Below, in pieces: positions 50,890-60,900 of a stretch of 64,000 nt of DNA. Positions within the stretch are counted from its first letter, which is position 1. Each line of letters opens with the position of its first letter. The notes beneath the pieces were generated by a model, which saw only the letters and a list, made by a program, of their open reading frames with translations, was not told the origin of the DNA and did no database searches. This DNA is from JACQPU01 sp039961715 (GTDB lineage: Bacteria; Bacteroidota; Ignavibacteria; UBA10030): assembly GCA_039961715.1 (NCBI GenBank), contig JABRVW010000010.1, forward strand, positions 1 through 64,000, read 5' to 3'. Made by a program: the position numbers and the translations under genes.

Positions 50890-51648
50890 ATGACAACGTT
50901 CGAACGACTGATGCGTATTCGCCATGAGCGGGGTGCGGCACATCTGATCCTTATCGATCCCGACAAGATCGGGGACGCTGATCTGCCGGCCTTTGTCCGG
51001 ACCGCAACGGAGGCGGGCGCCGACGGGTTTCTGGTGGGCGGCAGCCTTATGATGACGAACGAGTTCGAGCAAACTCTCGGGATCGTGAAGCGAAACACCA
51101 CTCTTCCTGTTCTGATCTTCCCCGGGAGTCTCTTTCAGGTTTCGTCCCTTGCCGACGCGATCCTCTTCCTCGTCCTTATCAGCGGAAGGAACCCGGAACA
51201 CTTGATCGGAAACCAGGTACTGGCGGCACCGATCATTCGCAACATGGGGCTCGAGGCCGTATCGACCGGCTACATGCTGGTTGATACGGGCAAGACGACC
51301 TCAGCGGAATTCATGAGCAACACCAAGCCGATTCCCGCACACAAGCCGGACATTGCGGTGGCACATGCCCTTGCCGCGGAGATCATCGGGATGAAGTGCC
51401 TCTATCTTGACGCCGGCAGCGGAGCAGATGCGCCCGTGCCTGAGGCCATGATCCGCGCAATTGCAGGCCGTTGCGGGCTTCCTTTGTTTGTCGGAGGGGG
51501 TATCAGAACACCGGAGGACGCCGCAGCGCGCGTCCGTGCAGGCGCATCCTTTGTGGTAACGGGAACGGTGCTCGAAGAACGCGGCGAGCCGCGAACCATC
51601 CGCGCCTTTGCCCAGGCCATCCACTCAACCAGAGCCAAAACCGCATGA
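50890..51648 (+). CDS. Geranylgeranylglyceryl phosphate synthase family protein
   Basis: 252-aa TIM-barrel prenyltransferase (PcrB/GGGPS family). ILIDPDKIGDADL, GFLVGGSLMMTNEF, LPVLIFPGSLFQVS, EAVSTGYMLVDTG, YLDAGSGADAPVP and FVGGGIRTPEDAAARV are diagnostic. It transfers a polyprenyl group to sn-glycerol 1-phosphate; group-specific chain length cannot be read from sequence alone. Such bacterial enzymes occur across Bacteroidota. It is preceded by GGAAGG and overlaps gmhA (ATGA). Confidence 0.92.
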   Translation: MTTFERLMRIRHERGAAHLILIDPDKIGDADLPAFVRTATEAGADGFLVGGSLMMTNEFEQTLGIVKRNTTLPVLIFPGSLFQVSSLADAILFLVLISGRNPEHLIGNQVLAAPIIRNMGLEAVSTGYMLVDTGKTTSAEFMSNTKPIPAHKPDIAVAHALAAEIIGMKCLYLDAGSGADAPVPEAMIRAIAGRCGLPLFVGGGIRTPEDAAARVRAGASFVVTGTVLEERGEPRTIRAFAQAIHSTRAKTA

Positions 51649-52232
51649 ACCCAGCACGGCAGAAGTTCATTCTGGATTCCCTCCGGGAAAGCGCCGAAAC
51701 CAAACAGCGGATTGCGGACCGGTTGGCGGGTGAGATCTCCCAAGCCATTGATATTGTCAAGGAAGCGTTGGGCACCGGCCACAAGGTCCTCCTGTGCGGG
51801 AACGGGGGCAGTGCGGCGGATGCACAGCATCTCGCGACGGAAATGGTGATCCGGCTGAGCCCGTCGGTCAAGAGGCCCGGCCTCCCGGCCATCGCGCTCA
51901 CGACAGATACCTCCACACTGACTGCAGGCGCGAACGACATCGGCTATGACAACGTGTTTGCCCGGGCGGTCGAAGCGCTGGGGAACGAGGGAGATGTCCT
52001 CATCGGCATAAGCACCAGCGGACGCTCCGAGAGCGTGAATCGTGCCTTCAAGGCCGCGGGGGACAAAGGCCTGAAGACCATCGCCTTCCTTGGAAAGGAT
52101 GGAGGAGTCTCCAAAGATCTTGCAGACTGTGTGCTCATCGTTCCCTCGGATGACACTCAGCGGATTCAGGAGGGACACATCACCATCGGCCACATTATCT
52201 TCCAGCAGGTTGAGCAGGAACTGTACGGCTGA
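51645..52232 (+). CDS. gmhA: Phosphoheptose isomerase (SIS family)
   Basis: 195-aa sugar isomerase: sedoheptulose 7-phosphate to D-glycero-D-manno-heptose 7-phosphate, an early step for LPS heptose and related S-layer glycans. LLCGNGGSAADAQHLATEM, TTDTSTLTAGANDIGYD, ISTSGRSESVNRAF and EGHITIGHIIFQQVEQ carry the active-site residues (Glu and His of the family). Next gene is the polyprenyl glycosylphosphotransferase, fitting cell-surface glycan synthesis. ATG overlaps the GGGP synthase stop (ATGA). Confidence 0.93.
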   Translation: MNPARQKFILDSLRESAETKQRIADRLAGEISQAIDIVKEALGTGHKVLLCGNGGSAADAQHLATEMVIRLSPSVKRPGLPAIALTTDTSTLTAGANDIGYDNVFARAVEALGNEGDVLIGISTSGRSESVNRAFKAAGDKGLKTIAFLGKDGGVSKDLADCVLIVPSDDTQRIQEGHITIGHIIFQQVEQELYG

Positions 52233-52250
52233 GGATCTCTGAGCGTTCGC

Positions 52251-53663
52251 ATGCCGGCCCGCAGAAAAGACTTCTTCATCCCGTTTCTTGCCGTCGTATC
52301 CGACGCTCTGGCGATCGAAGCCGCCTTTCTCATCTCGTACTGGCTCCGCTTCTATTCTCCCTTGACTTCCATCTTCCCCGTCGAGCTCGGGTTTCCTCCG
52401 GTTGAGGCCTACGTGTACGGCTCGCTCTTCGTGATCCCCGCATGGGTGTTCCTGTTTCAATCGCGAGGAATGTATCGTCCGCGCCGGACCATCCATTTTA
52501 CGGAGGAATTTTTCCCCATCATTCGCATTGTTGCCATCGGCATGTTGATCGTCATGGCCGCGGCATTTTTCTATCGGGCCTTTTCCTTCTCCCGCCTCGT
52601 CTTCGCCCTGCTCGCGGTTTCCTCGGTGGTGACGATCTCCATGGGACGCTTTCTCATCATGAAGTTCGAGCAATCGTGGTACCGCTGCGGGCACGACGTC
52701 CGCAACGCCGTTGTCGTCGGCTCAAACGAAACCGCCGTCCGCATCTACAATGCCATCGCCCGCAATCCCTCCCTGGGCTACCGGGTCCAGGGGTTCTTTT
52801 CCGTCGACGGCCGCGGCTCCTTTGAACAAACCGAAGCTCCACTGCTCGGGTCGATTCACGACGTGCCGGATTTCGTACGCACACATGGAACCGACCTTAT
52901 CCTCGTCGCCCTGCCCTCCGAGCAACACCCTCGTCTCCTCGAACTCATTCGCGAGAGCGAAGGCCTCAATGCGGCCATGCTCATGGTGCCCGACATGGTG
53001 GAACTCATGACGAGTCGTGTGCGCGTCACCGAGCTGGAGGGTATCCCCTTCCTCCAGGTCAGGGAAGCGGCGCTGTCCGCCTGGAATCAGATCGTCAAGC
53101 GGGCGTTCGACTTGACGGTGGCGGTCCTGGTGCTTTTGCTCGCGAGCCCTCTTCTGATCCTGATCGCTGTCATCGTCAAACTTACTTCTCCCGGACCGGT
53201 TCTGTACCTTCAGGAACGGGTGGGTCTTGACGGCAGGCATTTTAAAGTCATCAAATTTCGAACGATGCGCGCGGATGCAGAGAAGGAAACGGGGCCGGTA
53301 TGGGCAACGAAGGACGATCCCCGAACGACTCCCGTGGGCCGGTTTCTGCGCCGCTTCAGCCTCGACGAGCTCCCTCAGTTGTTCAACGTCCTGCGCGGGG
53401 AAATGAGCATTGTGGGCCCCAGACCCGAGCGGCCTCATTTCGTTGACCGTTTCAAGCGCCAGATACCGAAATACCTCGATCGTCACCGTGTTAAAACCGG
53501 GATGACCGGGTGGGCCCAGGTCAACGGCCTGCGGGGAAATGCGCCCATTGAGGAACGGACAAAGTACGACGTGTACTATGTGGAGAACTGGTCGCTCGCC
53601 TTCGACCTGAAGATCATCCTGAAGACGTTACGGGCGGTGTTGTTTGGGAAAGATGCTTATTAG
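52251..53663 (+). CDS. Polyprenyl-phosphate glycosylphosphotransferase (WcaJ/WbaP-like)
   Basis: 470-aa membrane protein that starts surface-polysaccharide chains on undecaprenyl phosphate. About four N-terminal membrane helices (residues 12-130), a Rossmann-like middle (NAVVVGSNETAVRIYNAI), another helix near 285-310, then the bacterial sugar transferase domain with KRAFDLTVAVLVLLLASP, KFRTMRADAE, SLDELPQLFNVLRGEMS and VGPRPERPHF. The sugar cannot be told from sequence. It is the last of the clpS-alaS run and its stop overlaps the convergent TonB-like gene stop by four bases. Confidence 0.93.
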   Translation: MPARRKDFFIPFLAVVSDALAIEAAFLISYWLRFYSPLTSIFPVELGFPPVEAYVYGSLFVIPAWVFLFQSRGMYRPRRTIHFTEEFFPIIRIVAIGMLIVMAAAFFYRAFSFSRLVFALLAVSSVVTISMGRFLIMKFEQSWYRCGHDVRNAVVVGSNETAVRIYNAIARNPSLGYRVQGFFSVDGRGSFEQTEAPLLGSIHDVPDFVRTHGTDLILVALPSEQHPRLLELIRESEGLNAAMLMVPDMVELMTSRVRVTELEGIPFLQVREAALSAWNQIVKRAFDLTVAVLVLLLASPLLILIAVIVKLTSPGPVLYLQERVGLDGRHFKVIKFRTMRADAEKETGPVWATKDDPRTTPVGRFLRRFSLDELPQLFNVLRGEMSIVGPRPERPHFVDRFKRQIPKYLDRHRVKTGMTGWAQVNGLRGNAPIEERTKYDVYYVENWSLAFDLKIILKTLRAVLFGKDAY

Positions 53664-54457
53664 CGAAGGGTGAACAGGAACGTGACAACACAGCTCTGTT
53701 CCTGTTGAGGTTGGGAGGCACGAAGCGGCTCAAACTTCCACAGTCTCACCTCTTTCATAGCCGCCTCTTCAAGGGCTGTATGGGCCTTCTGCGCGGGCTG
53801 GGTAGACTTGACGGTCCCGTCAGGGAGAACGACGGTGAGGATCTTGATCTGCGCTTCGACGTTCACTCCGGAGGGATACTTCGGCAGTTCTCCACTGATC
53901 TTTCGCCTTGTTCCCCCCTGGATCCACTGAATCGAGAACGTCACGCCCTTGTCGACATCCCCCCCCGCCCCCGGCGAAACACTTCCGGGCCCCAGCGGTG
54001 CTCCTGAAACGGGTCCGGGCGGGCCTGTCTGCTCACGCTCACTCGTCCCGCGGCTCTCTGCAACATCACGCTCCCCCACTCCTTCTCTCTCAACGCGTTC
54101 CTTCCGAACCGTCTCCTCGGGCGCATCCAGCTTCTCGGTGCGCGGAATTGTGACGGCATCGTTCATTGGATCGGGCATGCGGCGTTCCGGAAGGATCACA
54201 GGCTGGGAAGGCGGGCGAACCTCCGCTCGTGTATCACGTTTCAGGGTTGTGCGGGAGGATGCGTCGGACGCCGGCGATGATTCGACTCTCGGCGTCGGTC
54301 CGGGCGTGGAGGTTGCGGGGGCACCCCAGATCACTTCGATGAAATCCTGATTCTCAACGATCTCGGGAACACTGATGAGCAGAAAACAAATCAGAAGGAC
54401 GCCATGGACCACAAGGGAGACAATCCATCCGGTTCTTGTTTCTCTGGAAGATCCCAT
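53660..54457 (-). CDS. tonB: TonB-like energy-transducing protein
   Basis: 265 aa. One N-terminal membrane helix (GWIVSLVVHGVLLICFLLIS), a periplasmic stretch rich in Pro, Ser, Arg and Glu (TSTPGPTPRVESSP, PGPVSGAPLGPGSVSPG), then a C-terminal TonB-like domain with VNVEAQIKILTVVLPDGTVK and EVRLWKFEPLR. It transmits proton-motive-force-driven motion from ExbB/ExbD to outer-membrane transporters. Starts eight bases after exbD. Confidence 0.85.
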   Translation of the reverse strand: MGSSRETRTGWIVSLVVHGVLLICFLLISVPEIVENQDFIEVIWGAPATSTPGPTPRVESSPASDASSRTTLKRDTRAEVRPPSQPVILPERRMPDPMNDAVTIPRTEKLDAPEETVRKERVEREGVGERDVAESRGTSEREQTGPPGPVSGAPLGPGSVSPGAGGDVDKGVTFSIQWIQGGTRRKISGELPKYPSGVNVEAQIKILTVVLPDGTVKSTQPAQKAHTALEEAAMKEVRLWKFEPLRASQPQQEQSCVVTFLFTLR

Positions 54458-54464
54458 GGCTGCC

Positions 54465-54866
54465 TCACACTCCCGGTTGTGTTGCGATCAGCAAGCGCTG
54501 AGCCCCGACGCCCTTGGCGATATCCATGACCTGAACGGCGCTCTGAAGACTGACGGTCTGATCCGCCTTAATGATCACCAGCTTCTCAGGATCCCTGCTG
54601 AGCAGGGGTGCAAGCCGTGCGCCGAGGGCATCCACGCCTACTTGTTCCGTGTTCAAATAAACCCTGCCGTCGGCAGTGACCGTGACAATGATCGGAGTCT
54701 GTGGTTGCTGTTCAGCGGTGGCGGATTTTGGAAGCTGAACCTTGATGCCTGTCTGCAGAACAAACGAAGAGGACAGCAGAAAGAAAATGAGAAGCAGAAA
54801 AACGATATCCGTCAGCGAAGAGGAGGAGAACATCGCGAGCGGCTTATGCTGTGTCGAGAACTTCAT
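54465..54866 (-). CDS. exbD: Biopolymer transport protein ExbD/TolR
   Basis: 133 aa with a single N-terminal helix bearing the key acidic residue: SLTDIVFLLLIFFLLSSSF (Asp20, the proton-path residue of ExbD). The periplasmic domain follows: GIKVQLPKSATAEQQP and LVIIKADQTVSLQ. Forms the proton channel with ExbB. Its ATG overlaps the exbB stop by four bases. No TolR-specific context is present, so the ExbD call rests on the TonB neighbour. Confidence 0.9.
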   Translation of the reverse strand: MKFSTQHKPLAMFSSSSLTDIVFLLLIFFLLSSSFVLQTGIKVQLPKSATAEQQPQTPIIVTVTADGRVYLNTEQVGVDALGARLAPLLSRDPEKLVIIKADQTVSLQSAVQVMDIAKGVGAQRLLIATQPGV

Positions 54867-55579
54867 CGATCGGACTTCCGCTGGAAGTATTCCTCCGTAG
54901 TTCCGGCAGTCTTGCGCCGGGACGGCTCCTTTTCCGGCGAGCTGTCGAGCTGTCCTGAAACGACGAGATCGAGGAATTCCTCGGAGCCGTTCTCCATTTC
55001 GTACACAAACCTTCCGACCCTGTTGACAAAATAATTGTAGAATCCGTAAGCGATGATTCCCACCAGAAGCCCGAAGGCTGTGGTCAACAGGGCTTCCCAG
55101 ATACCTCCGGCGAGATCGCCGGGATTCACCGCCCCGCCGCGTTCCTGGATCGTCCTGAACGCTCCGATCATTCCCGTCACCGTCCCCAGAAAGCCCAACA
55201 GCGGGGCAATTCCGGCGATGGAAGCCAGAATGCCGAGCCGGTGTTCCAGCTTGAACGTCTCTTCCTTGCCCGCGTTCTCGATGGCCTCGCGAATCCGGTC
55301 ATGCCCCTCGGGAAACTTTGTCAATCCTTTCCTGAGAATGTTGGCCAGGGGAGCGCTGCTGCGGGAGCAAAAATTAATTCCTTCCATGATGTTGCCGCGC
55401 TGAAGGACACTGCGCAGTTTCAACATGAACTGGCCCGCATCGATCGCCGATTTGCGGAGGACCAGAAACCGCTCGACGACGATGACAAGGGCTACGATGG
55501 AACAAAAAAGGATGGGATACATGAGTATCCCACCCTTGAGGAACAAATCAAGGAGGTTTGCCGTCTCGTTGGTGGTCAT
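54863..55579 (-). CDS. exbB: MotA/TolQ/ExbB proton-channel protein
   Basis: 238 aa with three membrane helices (about 17-38, 125-150 and 163-185); VERFLVLRKSA follows helix 1 and GILASIAGIAPLLGFLGTVTGMIGAF is the conserved MotA/TolQ/ExbB helix. The C-terminal cytoplasmic tail ends PEKEPSRRKTAGTTEE. The ATG lies five bases after the SPOR gene. With ExbD and TonB it powers outer-membrane uptake. Confidence 0.93.
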   Translation of the reverse strand: MTTNETANLLDLFLKGGILMYPILFCSIVALVIVVERFLVLRKSAIDAGQFMLKLRSVLQRGNIMEGINFCSRSSAPLANILRKGLTKFPEGHDRIREAIENAGKEETFKLEHRLGILASIAGIAPLLGFLGTVTGMIGAFRTIQERGGAVNPGDLAGGIWEALLTTAFGLLVGIIAYGFYNYFVNRVGRFVYEMENGSEEFLDLVVSGQLDSSPEKEPSRRKTAGTTEEYFQRKSDR

Positions 55580-55584
55580 CGTCT

Positions 55585-56253
55585 TCAGTTCGCCCGGATT
55601 CTGTCAATCCAATAGTTGCGCTTGATTTCGTAGGCAAAGCTTTCCACTGCATTCTTCGCCTCCTTGAGAGAGCCATAGCGTCCGATACGCACCACATACC
55701 AGTTGCCGCCCTTTGCGGTCCTCTGCTCCATGTATGCCGGATACCCTGCAGCTTCGAGGCGCTTGACGTACTTCTGGGCAGTGTCGGCATTCTTCCAGGC
55801 GGATACCTGAATCGTGTAGTTTCCCGACATTCCAGCCAGGGCAGTTGACGTCGTTGGTGTGGTCGTACGTCCCACCGTGCCGGTCCTGATTTCCTTGCCG
55901 GTCCCGGTGACCAGGGCCGATTCATACTGCGGTTCCGTCAAAGGAGGTGTTTCAACAAACGATACGCCGGCCGTGTCTTCCATCATCGCCGCGGTGTCCA
56001 CCTCGGCATACATAGGTTCTTCCTGGATCGGCTCCTGGATCTGCGTGATGACCGGCGGCTGCTTCTTCCCCCAGAGTTTGACGATTCCGAACTTGTTCAG
56101 GGCAAAGACGCCACCCCCCAGGACAATCACAATAATCAGGATCAGCAACACTTTTGAACCACCGCCTCCGCTGCGCCGCCGGATCGGGGTTTCAACAGGC
56201 TGCATCCCCCCTTCTTCCCCGCCCTCCTCCTCAATAAGGTTGACATTGGGCAT
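55585..56253 (-). CDS. SPOR domain-containing membrane protein
   Basis: 222 aa: N-terminal acidic stretch, one helix (VLLILIIVIVLGGGVFAL), a Pro/Glu-rich linker (PIQEEPMYAEVDTAAMMED), then a C-terminal SPOR domain (YTIQVSAWKNADTAQKYVKR to RIGRYGSLKEAKNA) that binds denuded septal peptidoglycan. Located between the barrel protein and ExbB, it suggests the complex is anchored or sited on the cell wall. AGGAGGA-type ribosome site upstream of the ATG at 56253. Confidence 0.9.
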   Translation of the reverse strand: MPNVNLIEEEGGEEGGMQPVETPIRRRSGGGGSKVLLILIIVIVLGGGVFALNKFGIVKLWGKKQPPVITQIQEPIQEEPMYAEVDTAAMMEDTAGVSFVETPPLTEPQYESALVTGTGKEIRTGTVGRTTTPTTSTALAGMSGNYTIQVSAWKNADTAQKYVKRLEAAGYPAYMEQRTAKGGNWYVVRIGRYGSLKEAKNAVESFAYEIKRNYWIDRIRAN

Positions 56254-56301
56254 AACGGTTCCTCCTAGATGATGACGATGACGGTTTCGGCTTCAGCGGG
56301 C

Positions 56302-57957
56302 TCACCACCGATACGAAAGGCCCAGATCGATGCGAAACGGCTCCACCGGGTAATTCTTCCATGCCTGATCGTCCCGATCGAAAATGTTCTCCGCGGCGAC
56401 AAAGAGTCTCAAACCCCTGATCCCTGTATACTCCAGCCTCACGGCGCTCCAGAGACCTCCCGGCGCGGTCAGCGAACCTGTTGCCGAGGCGCGCCGCTGC
56501 GTGTACCCGTTGAGACTGACGCTCGCTTGAAAAGCAGAGGACAGAATGCGCCGATAGAACGCGGACATCTCAAAACCCGGAATATAAGGAACGCGCGCAC
56601 GCGTCAGGTCGTTCTTCGTCGAATTCGCTGTCGCAGCCACAGCAAAATAATCATTTGGCGTGATGTTTGCAACTGCATCAGCGCGCACGGTGAGAAGCGA
56701 TGTTGTTCCGCCGTACTGAAACGACCCCACGCCCGAATTGGCGCCATCGCTGTACAATGGAAGGTCGGTTGTGCGGCGATAGGTCGCAGAAAGTTTAGTG
56801 GTAATCCATCCCGCCCAAAACGATTCAACGCCTCCGGACAAAGCCAGGCGGTCCACCGGATGACGGATGACGGAAAGACCCGACAGGTAGGGTTGTCGGA
56901 ACGTTTCTTCACGCAGGGTGGCGTATTCCACGGAGGGATGATAACCGAGCATCACGACGTGATTGTCCGACAACACGTACCTCATCCTTACTTCCGGATA
57001 CACATAGTTCCCCTGTTGATTGTTCATTCCGGTGACTGCGAATCCGTTCAGGATCACAGACAGGGAAAACTCCTTCCACCGGAAGGGCACTGAAAGGAGG
57101 GAAAGGCGAAAGAGCGAAAGCGAAACCGGTGTGGCAGCGGTAATGGTGGAGAGATCGGCGGCCGCTCTGAATTCCAGCGGGAATTCGAGGATCGGAATTC
57201 CGCTCCCTGCCATGATGGTTACGTGATTCTCCGTCACGGATGCAGAGCTGTCGCTCAGCGTCAGTCCGCGATATTCGAGCCTTGCAAGATAGCTTTGCGG
57301 TGCGTCAACGGCAGAGGCAATTCCGAGCTGCAGGTCCCCCACTGTCCGCTCGCGCTGGATCGATGGCCAGCGAGAGCCGTAGAATTTGTATTTGCGGATT
57401 TCATACGACGCTTCCCCATCCAGTCTCGATTCGTGAAACACGGTGCCGGGATGATCGAGAACCAGGCTCGCTCCCGCGGCCAGAAGTCCGCGTGAAGCGT
57501 CCGTGAACCGTGCGAACCCTTTTGTGCGGGCGTATTCCAGTCTGCCGTGAACGCCGTATGATTCTGAAGAAACACCATACGACATGCCGACGGAGGGACT
57601 GAAGAACGTTCCAAGTTTGGCCGTAAGGAAACCGTCCCGCACCTCTCCCGTGGCAAAGAGCGATCGTCTGAACCGCTCTCCCAGATCCACGGTTCCCGCG
57701 TCCCTCGTACCGGGGAGATTCTCTGAAGGGTGGCGCTTGTAGATGCCGGAATCATCCGTTGAGTTCTTTCGGACGTCCGGGGGATCGATCGTGGCGGTAC
57801 CCGTGATGACGAATTCCGGAAGGTCGATCTTGGGAAGCTGGGCAGCTGGCGACTGAACATCTGCCGGCCGGGAAGGCGGGCGGGTATTCTCGCGATCCTG
57901 AGCAGGCATTGCCCCTGCCGCCAGGCCAAGGATCGTCCATACGATGAATATTCTCAC
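56302..57957 (-). CDS. TonB-dependent receptor-like barrel protein lacking a full plug
   Basis: 551 aa with a signal peptide (IVWTILGLAAGAMPAQ). Near the N-terminus LPEFVITGTATIDPPDVRK resembles a TonB-box/start-of-plug stretch, but the usual 130-residue plug domain is short or absent before the strands begin. The rest is strand-rich, ending RLFVAAENIFDRDDQAWK and DLGLSYRW, the classic C-terminal TonB-receptor pattern with a terminal aromatic. The start overlaps the TPR gene's stop (ATGA). I infer it is the cognate outer-membrane partner of the ExbBD-TonB set. Confidence 0.82.
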   Translation of the reverse strand: MRIFIVWTILGLAAGAMPAQDRENTRPPSRPADVQSPAAQLPKIDLPEFVITGTATIDPPDVRKNSTDDSGIYKRHPSENLPGTRDAGTVDLGERFRRSLFATGEVRDGFLTAKLGTFFSPSVGMSYGVSSESYGVHGRLEYARTKGFARFTDASRGLLAAGASLVLDHPGTVFHESRLDGEASYEIRKYKFYGSRWPSIQRERTVGDLQLGIASAVDAPQSYLARLEYRGLTLSDSSASVTENHVTIMAGSGIPILEFPLEFRAAADLSTITAATPVSLSLFRLSLLSVPFRWKEFSLSVILNGFAVTGMNNQQGNYVYPEVRMRYVLSDNHVVMLGYHPSVEYATLREETFRQPYLSGLSVIRHPVDRLALSGGVESFWAGWITTKLSATYRRTTDLPLYSDGANSGVGSFQYGGTTSLLTVRADAVANITPNDYFAVAATANSTKNDLTRARVPYIPGFEMSAFYRRILSSAFQASVSLNGYTQRRASATGSLTAPGGLWSAVRLEYTGIRGLRLFVAAENIFDRDDQAWKNYPVEPFRIDLGLSYRW

Positions 57958-60900
57958 TTCTCCAATCTCCTCAATCGCCGTTGTGCCTCCGTCACGGCAT
58001 CCCTTTGCCGCTCCATCCTGGAGACTGTCTGATAGGCTTCGCGCGCACGCCTGACGTCGCCTGTGGCTTCATATGCCTCTCCGAGTCCCAGCGTCGCTTT
58101 GGCAAGCCACTCCTCATGCGCCGGGAAGATATACCGCACCCGCAAGTACGCGGGGATCGCGTTGGCCCAATCACCTTCGCGTGCATATCTCCATCCCACA
58201 AGATATTGCGCTTCCGCTCCGATCGCATCCGTCCTGTTCGTGGCGACCTGCGTGGCAAGCGCCTCAGCATCGGCGTAGTTCGTTTCACGGATGTACATCC
58301 TGGCAAGGGCAAGCCTTGCCTTGTCGGCAGCATCTGAGGTTGAATAGCGGGCGATCACTTCGTTGTACCTCTGCAGGGCGTCTGCAATATCTCCCCGCTC
58401 GTCGCTGACCGAACCAAGCCGGTACGCCGCCTCGGCTTCGATCGCTGTCCCGGCACCGAGCTTCCGCGCAGCTTCATATGCTTCGGCGGCCTTCTCGTAA
58501 CTCTTCAGCAAACGATAGGCCTCGCCGCTTTGAAAGGACGCCTCGGCACGAATTCTGGCGGCCGCGGTCTCCACGCCCGATGCACGGTCAAAAGCATTCG
58601 CCGCATCCAACAGCCGTCCCATCATCTCATAGGATCGGCCGATCCAGAACCAGGCATTGGCACGCAGGGGCGACGTGGCATAGCGGTCCGCAAAACCCCG
58701 GTATTCGCGGATCGCGGCTTCGTACTGCTTTTGGCTGAAGAGCAAGTCGCCTTTCTTGAGCAGGAGGCCCTGTGCGTCCGCCGATTCAGGATTGTCCCTG
58801 ACAAAGGCGTCAATAACTGCGAGAGCCTGGTCCTGTTTGCCCTGAGCAAGGAGACAGTACTGGATTCCCGAGATTGCATCGGCAACATACGGGCTTTTCG
58901 GATAGCGCTTCAGAACCTCTTGGTACGACTGTTCGGCTGAAGCGTAGTTTTGCTGATTGTAGTAGGCGTCGCCGATACTGTACAATGTCCGTGCCGCAAG
59001 CTCACTCGACGGAAACTTCTGAAGCAGAACACGGAACTCCCTGATGGCTTCGTCATAGTTCTTCCCCTGAAACCAGAGCCATCCGATGGCATACTGCGCA
59101 TCATCGGCGAGTGATGAGCCGGGAATTCCCCCAATGATGGCCTGAAACTGGCGGAGAGCCTCATCCAGATTCCCCAGACGATATGAGGTCTGGCCGAGTT
59201 GGTACATCGCGTAATCCCTATCGGGCCGGTCGGGATACTGGCGGATGACGGTACGGTAGGCCGTTTCAGCCGACTTGTAATCTTTGAGGAAGTAATAACA
59301 GTCTGCAAGCCGGATGCGGGAGTCAAAGCCGAACTTTCCCGCGGGATGATCTGTCACCAGGCGGTCAAATCTCCTTGCCGCCTGATCGTATTGCCCCTGC
59401 TTGAACAGGGCGTAGCCCGCTCCGTACAATGCGTCTTCGCGCCTGGACGAAGTCGATGCCGACACAGCATCATAGTCCTTCAATGCATTCCCGTACTCCT
59501 CAAGCCGGTAGTACGACTCTCCTCTCCAGTACCTGGCTTCCGGGGCCTTCGGGTGATCACCGTATTGTTCGAGAAACTGCGTGAACGTCTCGACGGCTCC
59601 CCGGAATTCTTCGAGCTTGAAGGCGGACCAGCCCAGCTGGTAAAGTGCATTCGACCGCGCTTCGAAAGACCCGTTCGGAACAGCCACGGCAGCGGCAAAT
59701 GCCTCTTTCGCGCGCTGGAATTCGGACTTGGCGATCAAACATTCCCCCTTCATTCGATAGGAATCAGCGCGCACATCGCTTCCCGGGAACTCTCGTACCA
59801 CGCGATCAAACAGCGCTTCGGCCTGGGCAACCTCATCGCGTTCATACTTGAGGAGTCCCGTCTCATAGAGCGCATTGTCCGCATAGGATCCCGCCGGATC
59901 CCGATCAAGCGCTTGCTTCCAGGTTTCAAGCGCTGCATCCGGCTTCCCCCCAAGCTTCTGGGCAACCCCGCGCCGAAACAGCGCACTGATGGCAAGGGAA
60001 CCATCCTCCCTCGCTATCCGGTCAAATGTCGCCTCCGCCATGACGAAATTGCCGAGTTTCATGTACGTCCATCCGAGTGCGTAGAGAATGTCCGCCGTCA
60101 GCCGGTGACCGGGGACGGTTGCAAGGACGTGCTCATAGGCCTTGCGGGCCTCTTCGTACTCCCCGAGATGATAGTACGATTCTGCTATGAGATACAATGC
60201 CTCTCCCAGTTCGTTTGGCCGCTTGATCTCCTGGCGTGAGGCGGAAAGTTCCTCAATGGCCTTTCGGAATTCCCGCATCCCAAAATAGCATTCGCCGGTC
60301 CGGACCATCGAGGCGGGAATAAGGTCGCTGTCGGGATATTGTGCGGGAAGCTTCCTGTACCATTCGATCGCGTTTGCGTAGTCCTTCTTTGTCTGATATG
60401 CCCACGCGATTGCATAGAGAGCATAGTCTCTCACGCGGCTGTCGGGATGTTCAATTGCAAGCGAATAGTACTTGATTCCGTTCTCGTACTCACCGAGGCG
60501 CACAAAAGCTTCGCCGGTCCAATACGCCGCGTCGGCCGCGAGGCCACCCTCAGGAAACTCATCGAGAATTCTCTTCAAAGGAGCAATGGCGCTTTCGGGC
60601 TTGCCCAGACGGATATATGCTTCGCCCAAGCGGAGGAGCGCATCGTCCGACAGGCGGGAATCAGGATACTCCGTCAGAAACCTCGCAAACAACCTGGCCG
60701 CCGTATCGAACTGCTGCTGCTGAAATCGGCATTCGACGCTCAGGTAGAATGCGTCAAGTCGCTTGATGCTGGAAGGATATTTGTTGAGGAATTGTTCAAA
60801 CTGTTCTGCGGCGAGCTGATACAAGCCGTCGCCGTAAAGCCCGTAGGCAAACGCATAGTCCTGTTCCTCCGCCATCGATGCCGACCTGGCGGTATTCTGA

